A DNA stretch of 64,000 bases from Monomorium pharaonis (Eukaryota; Arthropoda; Insecta; Hymenoptera; Formicidae), in the NCBI RefSeq assembly GCF_013373865.1, contig NC_050477.1, positions 9,914,722 through 9,978,721 on the forward strand, read 5' to 3'. The translations under genes were made by a program, and so were the position numbers. The notes beneath the pieces were generated by a model. It did not search any database. It saw only the letters and a list, made by a program, of their open reading frames with translations, and was not told the origin of the DNA. Below, one piece after another: positions 38,153 through 51,249 of the stretch. Each line of letters opens with the position of its first letter. Position 1 is the stretch's first letter.

Positions 38153-40680
38153 GGAGAGAAAAGAGATCAAGAGAGTCGTTTCTCGTGCAAATCGACCGCG
38201 TGCGGTCGAACTGGTCGGCGAAGGTAGCTCTAATACCCGACACGCGCCCTCATCAAAGCGATCCCCGGGCATTGGCAGTCCATTCAGGCCCGCGCGCTTA
38301 ACCACTTCATCTTCTTTCGGTCTTCGGCGCGGCGCGATGCGCCGTTCGGAGCAGAGCGAAGCGGATTCGGAGCCGTCACCGCGGTATCACGCGGCTCGTT
38401 ACCGCGATCGTTTCGGCACGTCGTTATTCCGCGGCGGCCGGCCGCCGGTAATAGAGCCCGTTTAATTTTATCACCGCGGAAATCAAACGTGCCCGCTACG
38501 GGTAATTGGCCGCTAACAAGGAAACGTTTGGTTCCCCTCCCCCTGCCCCCTCCCCGCTCGACCGGTTTTCACGAGCGTCGTCGGGGACGACGTTGCGCCG
38601 CGTCAGCTCGAGCAGATAACACACGCAATAATTTCCCCTCTAAATACCGTTTGAGTGAAAATTTGATAGTGTGCGCCGCGAATATATCTCGCAGAGTTAT
38701 ATCCGAATGTTTCCACCATGTGAGGTCACTTGCCTCACATTTAAACGTAGCATTTTACGCTGATAATGTTTGCATCTAATAATACGATATTATGCAGATA
38801 AGAGAGAATTAAGCAGCAGTTTAATTATAATATAATCTCCCAGTTTAATAAAGATTAAATCAAAATATGTTATGCATATTATGCAACGTAATGCGCGCGC
38901 GATCCCTCGATGTTAAAAATTACAAAATATTAATTTCGAAATTACCCGTTTCTAGTTGCGATTTGGATTACGCGCTGCTGAAGGGTCCTCGAGCGCGTTT
39001 CAATTTTACTTAAAAAGCGTTTCGCTTAATTTCGCGAATTACGTGGATTTAATCCGCTATCTATCATCAGCGTCATCGGTACGGTGTGTTAGCGGCGATG
39101 TCGGCGATCACGGTGGGCATTAATAAAATAACGCAGTCACGAATTTCCGAGCACTCGACTGCGCGGAGGGTGCGAAAGGCAGGCGGAGAGACGGCGGCAG
39201 CCCCGAGGGGGGTGACGATGAAACTCCGATCGGACCTTATGTTCGCGCATTGTATGACTTTTCGCCGAGACAGAAAGAGAGAAAAGGAGAGGGAGATGGG
39301 ATGCTGGTAGTCCGGCATAATTGGCAGGGGTCCCCGACGTAATATTTATTACGGATCCAAAGGGGCGGCAAAAAGAAATATCGTAATGGCCAACTGGGGT
39401 ATAAACTGCACCGGCCTCTTTGCGGTTCGTTAAACGAAACCTTCGGCGAAGGGTTCGAAAAAAAAAAAAACATACGCGAATCGATCGTGAGCCCCCTTCA
39501 AAAAATTCTAAAAAAAGTCGACCATCAAAATTAATTTTAATTAAAAAGAAACAATAATTGAAATAAGATTTCGAAATTGAGAAAAACAACGGAGAAACAA
39601 AAACCTTTATGCTCGAATAATAATTCTTACGATTTTACACACATTTTCTAATTTTTCTAGCTCTTAAATTAAATTAGAATTTCACAATATTAAATTGACA
39701 ATCAATTTAACAATACCGACGCTAACAAGCATCTATAATTAATTATTTACAAAGTATGTTCTTAATTTTAACTGACAATTTTCAAGTTGACGCTTGTGCG
39801 AGAAGTTGTTCCCTTTTTTTTTTCTTAGAAGTTATCTCGAGGCGAGATACGTCCGATTGTGAGCGCATCCCTTTCCAGGATGGCGTAATGTCGTTTGTTT
39901 GTCACTGTTGCTAGGACAAGTTATTCTCCGCTTGGTCAAAAGCGTCTCGGCAGATCGCTCCTATCCCCCTTGCAGATCCGTGTTAAGCGGATTTAATTTG
40001 CGTCACGAGAGCGAACAGAGACGCTCGCGCGCGCACCCTTTTAAACCGTCTTGAATATCACCGTTGACGTAGGCGCACTCCTCAGCGACGTTGGAGAAGG
40101 TTGTCCTACCGCTGTGCGCACGGAAAAGACGTCTCGAAGGTTGTTTTCCACAAAAACTATCCCCTCGAGTCCTTGCGTAATACTCTGAATGTATAACGCG
40201 GTCAGTCCGTCGGCGATAGATTCAAGTAGCTGGCAAGCTCGTAACGCGTTTAATGTACCTCAGCAATTAGACATATAAATCGGAAACACTTCCAGAGAGA
40301 CAGAGCACTCTTGAAATTATACAGAAACCTTCTGTATTTCTTTTTTGTATTTAGATTGTGTTTCAATTAAATTTTTGAATTTCTTACTTCTTGTAATTAG
40401 AGAAATATTAATACGGGAAATTCTTTAGAGAAATTTGAAGCCAATGTCTCCTTAAAGATCTACAATTTTCTATTACAAATAATATAAGTGTATATACGTG
40501 AATAATTTCCGAGAATATATTTATTAATATCGCGACTTTGAAACAACGGCAAAATTTTCTCGATTCGGACTTTGCTGGATCTGAATACAATCTGGAATAT
40601 CCTGTAAAAGTCCATGTAAATGCAAGTGCGCTCGCACGCGCATATCTGTTATCCTCTCTTCTTTCCTGTGTGTTTCCCAC
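36741..40680. other. Non-coding desert, sixth part
   Basis: Islets at 36850-37400, 37860-38780 and 38880-39450. The 38300-38660 part is CpG-dense with interspersed TTTAATTTTA and TAATTGGCC sequences, an enhancer-like mixture. (GA)n lies at 38109-38149. No gene was recognised. Confidence 0.55.
38109..38149 (+). repeat. (GA)n microsatellite
   Basis: About 41 bp of uninterrupted AG repeat. Confidence 0.97.
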
Positions 40681-41660
<980 letters not shown>

Positions 41661-43878
41661 TGCACATTTTAACATAATTCTTAATTGTATATATGTTTTA
41701 TATACTAGAAAGTTTTTTCCTCATTTCTCAGATTCTTCTTATTATTAGATTTTCTATATCCTCCTACAACAAATCTCCTTCCCTTCTTGTCACTTTAAAC
41801 TTAGAAAAGCCTAGGGAAAACGGATGTCGAATGCGTCGTTACTTTCTTATTTGAGATTTTAATCACCACGCTGTGTGCTTTCGATATCGAGAATAATTCT
41901 AACGACTCTCGCCGAACTCGAAAACGGAATCAGTGTCGTAAAGAGATCCCACCCTCGGACGCTGCTAAATAAATTGATAGTCGATTCGCGCGGGTCCTAA
42001 GCAAACTGGTCCCGCGGGAATACGCGGGGTCGTTGCGCCGTAGGGGTGCCGAGCGAACAAATACCGTAAACTGTTTGTGCTTGGGATTAGCCGTTGCTGG
42101 TTTGCCTCCTAAAAATATCCGAGGTGACAACCTGTGAGCAGATAGACACTTTAAGCAGAAATTGGAAGAATATAATAAAGCGGTCAGATTAAGTGGACAT
42201 TTATTGTCGCGATACTTCAAATTGTTAGACCAACAGTTGAATTATGAGTCTTATCTTAATGCTGTCATCAAAGATTTATGTGGCAATTTACTGGCAAGAA
42301 AATTAAGAGTAAATATAAAAAGTATAAGAATACGTAGTTTAACTTAATGGTACACTATAAACGTTCAAAAGTATTTCCGTTTAAGCTGAAATAATAAGCG
42401 CGAAGAGCGTGTTCGGTCCCAGGTGCGTTATCCCAAGAAAGTTTCTCCGAAAGTTTCTAGATGTTTTCGGAAAGACGTGTCTCGACTAATTTTTCGGTTG
42501 GCTACGCGAGCGCGATTTATAGCGCCGCTGGACACATTTAAAGCCCTTGCCAAGCGAAATCTTTGGAAAGTGGAAGGATAAACGTCTTTAAGCTTTAAGT
42601 GACCCGAGAGCGGATTAACTAACATCTTCAGAGATGTTCGAAAATGTGCTATAAATATTATTTCAAAAATTGAATTTCTACGGAACTACTTGCTTCTGTG
42701 AGGAGAACGGATACATTAAAACATTATTTTTATTTATTTAATATTCCATTAATTCTTACATTTAATATTCTCATATTATTATTATTATAAAAATCTGTTC
42801 TAAGAAATTTCTAACAAAACATACTTCCATAAATAATTTACATGTTTGTCAATAATGTTCTTTTATTCCGCTAATTTCCCTTTTTCACTTTATTTCGCTT
42901 TATCTTCTCGTAGTCGTTCTTTTAAGCAGACTTGTAAAGTTACATGTAACACACGGTGAATCATATCGGCTTGGCATTTGTGTAATTTTTGAGTCGTGAA
43001 ATATAAATGCGGCCCCCGGGAATAACTGAGCGCGACTCGGCGCACAAATCGGTATTGTAAAAACACACGCGCACACACACATACACCGGGAAGGTAAAAG
43101 ATCCATCCGTTTCTCCCTGGATGTAGCTAAGTACTTATGATGATCAGAGAGAGAGTGCATTCCGGTTATTAAAATTATTATCCGAGTGGCACTTAATCTC
43201 CTGATCCTCTTGACGGACTCCGATAGCAGCCCGCGGCATTGTGTTTGCCTCTGATGCCACTTCAGATGATAACATTTTAACGCGTATACAGATACAAAGG
43301 CCAAAGGATTATAAGCATGTTATTGGCAAGGCCGATACACTTCGCCGTGAGAGATGAGAAGTATTAAGAATTAACTATACATATAAATTAATATACGAAA
43401 GGGTGAACCTGGGGAAATGGAATTCGCAGAATCGCGGCGATTGTCATTTAAAATTATCTTCTGTGACATGTTATATTTCAAGGGTTTATTGATAAAATAA
43501 TTGCAATACAATGGTGTAACGATGTAATGGTAATTACGATCTATTTTGAAAATGGAGACAAAGACATTTGTTTCGAGCTCGAAATCCCGGGGGGAAGAGC
43601 TCGGCGAGATTTTCGCGTGATCTAATCGGAAGCCAGAATTAAACCCGGCAGCCAGATCGACGGATTAATTGCGGGTGTCAAGCGCAATCACCGCGGCGAG
43701 CGTGCGACGCGATGACGTCGGCGTTATTAATAGCGATTTACATCGCGCGTTTGCGCTTCGTTATCCGACAAAATTACGCACTCGCTGTCCCGATTTACAT
43801 CTCCGTCGTGCTTCGACAGGAGCGGAAGGAAGCCGCTCATAAATTATGCGAAGATTCCGGAAGACGCGTACAATTACC

Positions 43879-44011
43879 GAGAGAGAGAGGGGAGGGGGAG
43901 AGAGAGAGAGAGAGAGAGAGAGAAGGCCGGTATCGTGTTCTCTATAAAGAGCAAGATAGGGAAGTCGTGTCGAAAGAAGAATGGGAGGAGATGGAAGAAA
44001 AGGGGAGAGGA

Positions 44012-44044
<33 letters not shown>

Positions 44045-44048
44045 AACA
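43879..44048 (+). repeat. Two GA tracts in a purine-rich stretch
   Basis: GA repeats at 43879-43924 and 44011-44041, the second inside a nearly continuous purine run from about 43975. Confidence 0.9.
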
Positions 44049-44122
44049 GTGTCCGGAGAGAGGCGGGAGATAGTCATGATGGAAGGACGGAGATTTAACA
44101 ATGTTACAATGAACGAACGACC

Positions 44123-44145
44123 GAGCGAGCGAGCGAGCGAGCAAG
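44123..44145 (+). repeat. (GAGC)n tetranucleotide repeat
   Basis: About five units of GAGC/GCGA. Confidence 0.9.
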
Positions 44146-44880
44146 CCCTGCCGTCGCCGCCTCCCCGGCCACGTCGCGCCGCGTCGGCGGAGCCCCGGGA
44201 TCGCAGATTGAATTGTAAAATAACCGAGAGGGGAACAATGCGCCCCGGTACAACATTGTGTTTGCATTTAAATAATCCGCGAGGCCGCGGGTACGTAATC
44301 CGGGCGAGCGCTTCCTCGTCGCGACTTTCTCGTCCCCGCGTCTATCCGTCTATGCGCGCGTGCAATCTCTCGTCTCCGGGTTTCCGCGATGGACAATATT
44401 TCTGGACACCCGCGAGACACGTGTCGTGACGATTGTTAATTGTTAAATTTAATTGAACTAAGTCCCCGTTGAGCGCAGCTGAGATTAATCGAAGAACAAT
44501 TACGGGGAAAATTCGGAATATATCTACATGGCGCGATTACTTTGATAACCGGCGATAAACTTAATTATTATATTTTAATTGAATTACATTCGGAATAAAT
44601 TGCCATTAAGGCGATATTAAACTGTTATCTGAATCGAGGTTCGCAGATATTTTTTTTTTATGGAGAAACTTTGCTTACAAAATTAGAAAGATTAATTTTA
44701 CTAAATCTAGAATGGTTTAATATGAATTTATAAAATTATTAAACATAAAATTATATGATCGTTTTTAATTACCGGACAACAACCCTCGATACGTTTCTTC
44801 TAATTTAAATGGCATTAATATACATAAAATAACTTTTGCCAAGTCAACAAGCAAATATCTCGTGATCGTCACGACGAACG

Positions 44881-44925
44881 ACCGACCGACCGACCGACCG
44901 ACCGACCGACCGTTCGTTCGTTCGG
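44881..44925 (+). repeat. (ACCG)n followed by (TTCG)n
   Basis: Nearly eight ACCG units (44881-44911) abut about four GTTC units (44911-44925), a compound tetranucleotide repeat. Confidence 0.95.
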
Positions 44926-45462
44926 CCTGCACTATAATTGTAAGTAGCGAGTAATTAATGCGGTCGATTCGAGTCCGATCCATCCGACCGCTAACCAACG
45001 GAATCCGCGAGGCTCGCCAAAGCACGGGCGGCAAAGGGAACGAGGGATGGAAGCGGAAGGGGGAAAACTCGCGACGGCCGGGGGGTTGTTCCGGGTCGGG
45101 TACCGACATTGTTTCACGGTGGATGAGAATTTAATTTGCACGGTACCGAAGAGAGGAAACGGTGGAGGAGAACGAGGAGAAGGAGGAGGAGAATGAGAGA
45201 GTAAGAGAGACCAGGCAAAGAGGAGAGGTGTGCAGAGAAAGAGAGAGAGAGAGAGAGGGGTGGGATGAGGGAGAAGGGAGCGAAAGGGAGGACGCTCGGA
45301 TGGGTGCTGCCTTGTTTAAGCGTGGGTGGGGGTGTCAAATTGAATTACCCCCTCGTACCACGGCTCCCCGGGGACGTTTGCCGGGGCGCTGGCGCTCTCG
45401 CGCTGCCTCCGGTTGTCGGGGGTTGCATCGGTATCTGTATTTGTGTGCGCGTGCAACAACAC

Positions 45463-45499
45463 GTACACACAGACACACACACACACACACACACACACA
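45463..45499 (+). repeat. (CA)n microsatellite
   Basis: CA repeat with one GA interruption, preceded by a GA tract at 45241-45257. Confidence 0.95.
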
Positions 45500-47796
45500 G
45501 ATATACATATATACGTACGCGCGCACTACCTTCTCCGCGGAGGCGTTTTCAATTAAAATCAACACCGGGGGTTGGCCCCGACCCCGTACTCCTCTCGCTC
45601 CTCTCCTCGTCGACACGGACCGTTTTGATCTCTTCTCCTAATCGGCGTACCTGTTCCGCGAATGCATCCCCCATCCCCCGAACCATCTTCCCGACTCTTT
45701 CACCCACCTCTTTCTCCGTGACGCATCTCTGTTGTCTTATGTGCATTGCGTTATTAACTCGGTTATGTATAACTGTATTACGTATAACCGTATATAACCG
45801 CATGGTAACGGCCCGAATTTCGTATTACGTTATTTGGTAGAGGTATACCGGGACCGCCGCAGTGATTCATTTATCATGCATCCGTATTCACGATCTATTG
45901 TGCCGACTTTTTTCATGAAAAATTCTCTCGTGTTGGAAATTATTTTTGTAATTTACCATTCAACGTGTACACGCTATCCAAAATTTTTATGTCAGAAATT
46001 GTTTTCAAAGAGTTCATTTAAAAGTATTTTTTATCTTTAACACTTCCATTTTCTGTGCGTGCTAACAACACTTAAAGAAAAAATATAATGTCTTTATTTT
46101 TTATCAATTTATTTTATTGATATTAATATAATTAGTAATAAATGCAATTTTATATTAAATTTTAATATTTTTAAAAGATTTATATTGCATAGAATATTTT
46201 ACATTTACAGTGTACATTTGCAATTATTTTGTAAAAATTAAATCAACATTTTTATAAAATCTAATCAAGTTTTTCAAATTGTACTCCACCAATTATTACA
46301 ATAAATGATAATAATACAAGACTGATAAGTGGATAGAAACAAATTATTGATAAAAATATGCCACCTGTAAATATAAAGTCAATTTGTTTTAATGTTTTAC
46401 TTTATTTTTTTATTCTTGTTATTTATTAATTATTAAATATTTGATTTGTTTGGTAAATTATTAATCTACTAAATGCTAATTAATAATTTCTTATATTTTT
46501 ATTTAATTCTTAAATTTAATACTTTCAAAGATGAAACTTATAGACACAATTTAAGCAACCAGTTGTCTAAATTTTACTTCTCGCAACATATTGCTAAAAT
46601 GCTTACAATAAATTAATTTATTATTGATAAAAGGTTAAATATTGTTGTAATAAACACTTGAAATATAAAGCTACAATTTCCAATGTTCATTTGCGTATGA
46701 GTTAGTACTAAATAGGAAATATAATAAAAATAATTTAATTAATATACATTCAACAACTCTTTTTTATACCGCTCATATTATTTATGTTTATTATTATTAT
46801 TATCTATTTCTGTTGTTTGGTACACATTGCAATGATTTTTAATTATTTGAAGATAAATATGTCACAAAGCTATATACAGAAAGATGAGAGATTTTCTCTT
46901 ACATCATCTTTCTCTCTTAAAAATTTACTCTTTCGAAAACGCATTCCCGAACGTCTCTGTCGCACGTTAAACTAACGGCGGGGAAATCTCCAGTCACTTA
47001 TTACAGGCACTTGAAATTTTTTCGGCCTCTTCTCCGCCGTCCCCCGTTAAGAGGATAAAGAACTCGATTCGCGGAGCCGATTCTCATTTTCGCCTTTAGC
47101 ATTGGTTTTTTTTTTTCTTAACCGGTAGTCGCAAAGGAAGTCTCCTTCAAGAAACCCGACGAATCATTCTCTTTGAGGAAGGCTTCTTTCGCTTGCATTC
47201 CTCTTTTCGCGAATTCTCCGTAATTCCTTGTTACTTTGACTTAAAGAAAAAATTACAAGACCATGCCGATTGACAGTTCGACATTTCAAAATGATTTTCT
47301 CTTTATTATATTTGTCATGAAAAAACGTAATGCTGATTATAAAAACCACTAATTATAAAGATTAGACGTGCTTCTGTATTATAAAATATAAACATGTAGG
47401 AATACGAGAAAATGTTTTTTTTTTTTTTGTTAGATTTTTAACGCAATACATTAAAAGTAAAATTCTATTCTGGCATTAAAGATAATCACTGAATTATATT
47501 ACGTTTTAAATACACGATGCGATCTCAGTTAAATGTACGTCTGATTAATGTTTAAAGCTATTATCCTTAAAATTAAATCGTTGCAATTGAAAAGAGAAAT
47601 TGTCTTGATATACTTCGACTTACTTTTTTCAAAGGAATCAAGAGATCAACAAGGGACATCATTGTCCTCGGTCCGATTAACGAATCAACCAATTACCGAT
47701 TACGGAAAGAAGCCGGAAAGAAGGTTAAGCGAGAGAAACTGGATTTAATCATCCTTAATTCTGTTCCGTAAATTTTCGAGAAACAGAAAGAGAAAT

Positions 47797-47820
47797 AGAG
47801 AGAGAGAGAGAGAGAGAGAG
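47797..47820 (+). repeat. (GA)n microsatellite
   Basis: About 24 bp of uninterrupted AG repeat. Confidence 0.95.
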
Positions 47821-48960
47821 CGCGTGAAAGGAGGAGAAAATACGGCGACCGGCGCTTTGACCGCGCGAGTTTAATTTCAGCGGGTCTTTGGATTCGCTTA
47901 ATCACCGCCCGATAATTAAGGAGGGCCCTTCGAGCGACAACGACGACGACAACGATGACGACGGCGATGAGAACAACTTAATCACACCATTTAATCGGCA
48001 CGCGTGTTTTCCGAATCTCGGATAAACGCGATCGCGCTTTCGCCCCCCGCCGATTAATCCGGTCTTCAACGTGGAGCGGTTCCAAAGAGTGGACCATATC
48101 AGGTGTAAAGATAACAGAAATGCAGCGTCTGAGAAGGTACAAAAATTACATAATTGTGAATAATTAACCGTTAGATTTGTTACTCGCCAATCTCCAACTG
48201 ACGAGATATTTAAAATCAGAATTTATAGAGAGAGAGAGACATGGAAAACATATTCTGTATAAAATAAATGAGAAAATGGTTTTGTGAAGCATAGTCCTAG
48301 TTCTCTGGAAACGTCATTTATAATCCAACCCTCCGTTTTCATATCCGCTTTTATGAAATTATTATCGAAAAGCTCCGGCCTTCATCCTTTTGTTAAAAAA
48401 AAAAAAAAAGAAAAAACAATCGAATATGAAATGATGGTCTGAGAGCAGCGCGCGTTGTCGCTTACGTTATGAAAAGTCGCGTTACTGTTCGCGATTTAAT
48501 TGGCCGGCGATCGGGACGACAGGGCAAAAACGAGGAGGGCCCGATTTAATTGAGCTGAATGCACCGCCGGACACATTCGCGGCGGCACACATCGGGAGAG
48601 GGAGAAAGAGCGCTGATCGATAAAGTGTAATAAATATAATTACAACGAGGGTGGAGGAGGTGGCAGAGCGGAGGAGGATGTTTTTTTTATTCCCCCTGCG
48701 CGCGAGCGGAAAACACGGAATTTATTATCGGACACGGGCGCACGAGCGCGACCGTAAAACATCAGAGATTATAATCAATCTCGCCGATGATGATAAAAAC
48801 CGCGCTGAGAGGCAAATTATTGTCGCGTCGCATCGGCGATGCATTTTCCATTAGGTCGAATAGGCCCGGGCGCGCTGGATAACGCGATACAGCCCGGCAC
48901 GAAATTACAAGCAATTCTTAAAATGTTGTTGAAACGATCACAATTTTTCGGGCAATTATT

Positions 48961-49333
48961 ACACTGGGAAAAAAATGTGTGATATTTGCGACTACAATTG
49001 CATAATAAAATAAGTCAATAAAATTGAGTTAAATAATATAGTCAAGAATATTATCTTTATAGTAATTGTTACTGTAATATTGATAATGATAAATATCTGC
49101 TTATAATGGATGCTTATAATAATGATTGTTTTATGATACAATTTATTATATTAAAATCTCCATTTTATGACAACCATATCATAAGTTGTATAAACTAATA
49201 TTATGATTATGAGAACTTTAATATTTATACAAACAATAATTTATATTGTTAAATAATAATATGACTGGGTCTAGAAATCACTATAAATTATAGTGATATT
49301 ACGGTTACTGCAACTATTTTTTTCTCTCGATGT
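48961..49333. mobile_element. MITE-like element sharing the CACTGAGAG-type ends
   Basis: The left end ACACTGGGAAAAAAAT pairs imperfectly with the right end, which reads ACATCGAGAGAAAAAAAT on the minus strand. A near-perfect palindrome, ATCACTATAA-A-TTATAGTGAT, lies inside at 49277-49297. The interior is AT-rich and non-coding. The terminal motif resembles the element at 12157-12599. Confidence 0.45.
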
Positions 49334-49952
49334 AGGAACATCATTGAAAGTTACAATTTTAAATAAAAAAGCTTAAAAATTGTGAACTGGGCGACATTAC
49401 TTGTCGGAAACTAAGATGGTTTTCCCCTCTATATTAATTTTAATTCAATTATATTTTTACAAATACAGTATGTTATATATTTTGATAATTAAAATGAGTA
49501 ATTCTTCTACATACGTCTACCATAATATTAAGAATACGTACCAGTCTAAGTGTATCTCAATTTCTATATTTTTACTTGCAATATTAATATAAGTAACAGT
49601 AATAAAAATATGAAATACATAAAAAATAAATAATACAGACAGAAATGTTACAAATTACATTTTATTTTGTACTAACAAAATAACTGATCTTTTAATGTAG
49701 AAAATAGATTTAAATAATTTTAAACCTAAAAAATATTAATATATTTCGCTGTATATTGCAAAAATATTTAAATTAATTTGTCGTAACTGCAAATAAATAT
49801 TATTTTAGTAATACATACTTAAATTTCCAAAGTTTTTATTTTTATCAGTATTGTCTTAGTAAAATTAAGAAATATAATAAAAAATAACTTAAATGGTATA
49901 TTCAAGATTCTTTCCTATAATTCATATAAATTTACACTTTGACCCAAGTAAC
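49334..49952. other. AT-rich spacer upstream of the long inverted repeat
   Basis: No gene, repeat or RNA was recognised. It may be part of the fuss 5' intron. Confidence 0.5.
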
Positions 49953-51036
49953 CTAATTATAAAAATTAATTAATAGAGAAACAGGCAAATACTAATACTG
50001 GATGTTGTATCAAATGTACTATATCGATAAATCTAACAAATAAACATTTCAAGCTGTAATCAGATCATTATCAATATTAAAATACAAACATAAAGCGCAG
50101 ATAAATAATATATAATTTAAGTCAGAGCAGAATAGACGTAACAATTTTTTTCAATAATAGTTAAAACAAACTGTGTAGATAGCAGAGATTCATAGATAAG
50201 AACGTCACGTAAGAGATGTCAAACTGTCTTATCAAAAAGACTTATTTCCGAGATGCTACACATCAAATGGCAAAAAATAAACTTAAATGAGCAAAATGAC
50301 ACAGAATTTCTACCAGAATCGTATTTACAGATCTTAGATACATTACCGCAATTATAGTCTTAACTCTGATCAGTTGTTAAATTTTTTTATTATATTCACT
50401 GCCTTGTCTCTTCCTTCCCTAATTTATTCCATACTTTACTCTCTTTTCCCTTCCTTCTTCTTTATCTCCTTGCTCTTACCTATTTTTCTCACCATAACAC
50501 TCATGACTCATGTTTTTGACACCAAGAACCACGTTTGTTTCTTTTATTTAAACCGTTGGTTCTCTTTCCACCTATTAAGCGCACGTTTTAACTACAGCAT
50601 AATCAAACTATCTAGTTTAACTCTATCTAGTTTAACAATTTACATCAAACATATAATACTAAAAAGACGGCCATATTTACAGTCCATTTTTACATCGCAT
50701 AAAATAAAATATGTAACTAACGAATTTCTCAACACTCACGTTTTTTAAACTTTAATATCTGTTACAGGACATTCTTATCTATGAATCTCCGCTAATTACA
50801 ACGCTAATTAATTTTGTTTTAAATATTATTGAAAGAAAATTGTTACATGTCTATTCTGTTCCAACTTTAATTATGTATTATTTATCTGTGCCTTTGTACG
50901 TTTGTATTTTAATCTTGATAATGATCTGATTACAGATCAAAACATTTATTTGTTAGATTTATCGATATAATACATTTAATACAACATCCATTTGGTTTAT
51001 TTGCCTGTTTCTCTATTAGTTGATTTTTATCATTAG
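49953..51036. mobile_element. Long-arm inverted repeat (foldback or long-TIR non-autonomous element) just upstream of fuss coding exon 1
   Basis: The left arm 49953-50221 and right arm 50756-51036 are imperfect reverse complements, roughly 85% identical by eye with only small indels. Matching blocks include TAATAGAGAAACAGGCAA, ATATCGATAAATCTAACAAA and GAGATTCATAGATAAGAA, each found on the opposite strand in the other arm. The outer ends share CTAAT-ATAAAAAT. The central 535 bases are AT-rich. They contain an open frame (50374-50748, 124 aa, hydrophobic) that looks compositional, and no transposase was recognised. I could not define a target-site duplication. The right end lies 116 bp before the exon 1 acceptor, so the element should be transcribed within the fuss 5' intron if that intron extends upstream. 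Confidence 0.8.
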
Positions 51037-51153
51037 AGCCTTATAAAATATATTTAATTTCTAAATATAAAAATTACAAACGAGATTGCGATTGAATATC
51101 TATAGAGCTCTATAGCTTTTGGTATTTAATTTGGTAATAATTTCTTTTTCAGG

Positions 51154-51249
51154 ATGGATGGGCCGGCGGTGCTGTCAATGCCGCCGCTGACTTCCTCCCA
51201 AAAATCGGCGCAATCGCCGCAACCACAATCGCATCCGAAACAGAATCAG
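51154..51249 (+). CDS. fuss: fuss coding exon 1 (residues 1-32)
   Basis: A strong acceptor (TTTCTTTTTCAG) is followed by G and then ATGGATGGG, and the exon closes at CAG before GTAACA. It encodes 32 Ser/Pro/Gln-rich residues with no domain. Because only one base precedes the ATG in this exon, an upstream exon must exist. It is either untranslated or could add N-terminal residues, so the start codon is likely but not proven. Confidence 0.8.

Larger units (their letters stand above)
41661..48960. other. Non-coding desert, last part
   Basis: Islets at 41850-42620, 42900-43350, 43560-44520, 44860-45860, 46950-47240, 47650-48110 and 48430-48910. GA tracts lie at 43879-43924, 44011-44041, 45241-45257 and 47797-47820, with (CA)n at 45463-45499. 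The 46.0-46.9 kb interval is AT-rich and featureless. A 61-codon frame at 42162-42347 is protein-like but unrecognised. Confidence 0.6.

Noticed and set aside
50374..50748. 124-codon hydrophobic open frame inside the long inverted repeat
   Set aside because: T-rich DNA gives Phe/Leu/Ile/Ser-rich peptides by composition. There is no domain, no conserved motif and no transposase similarity.
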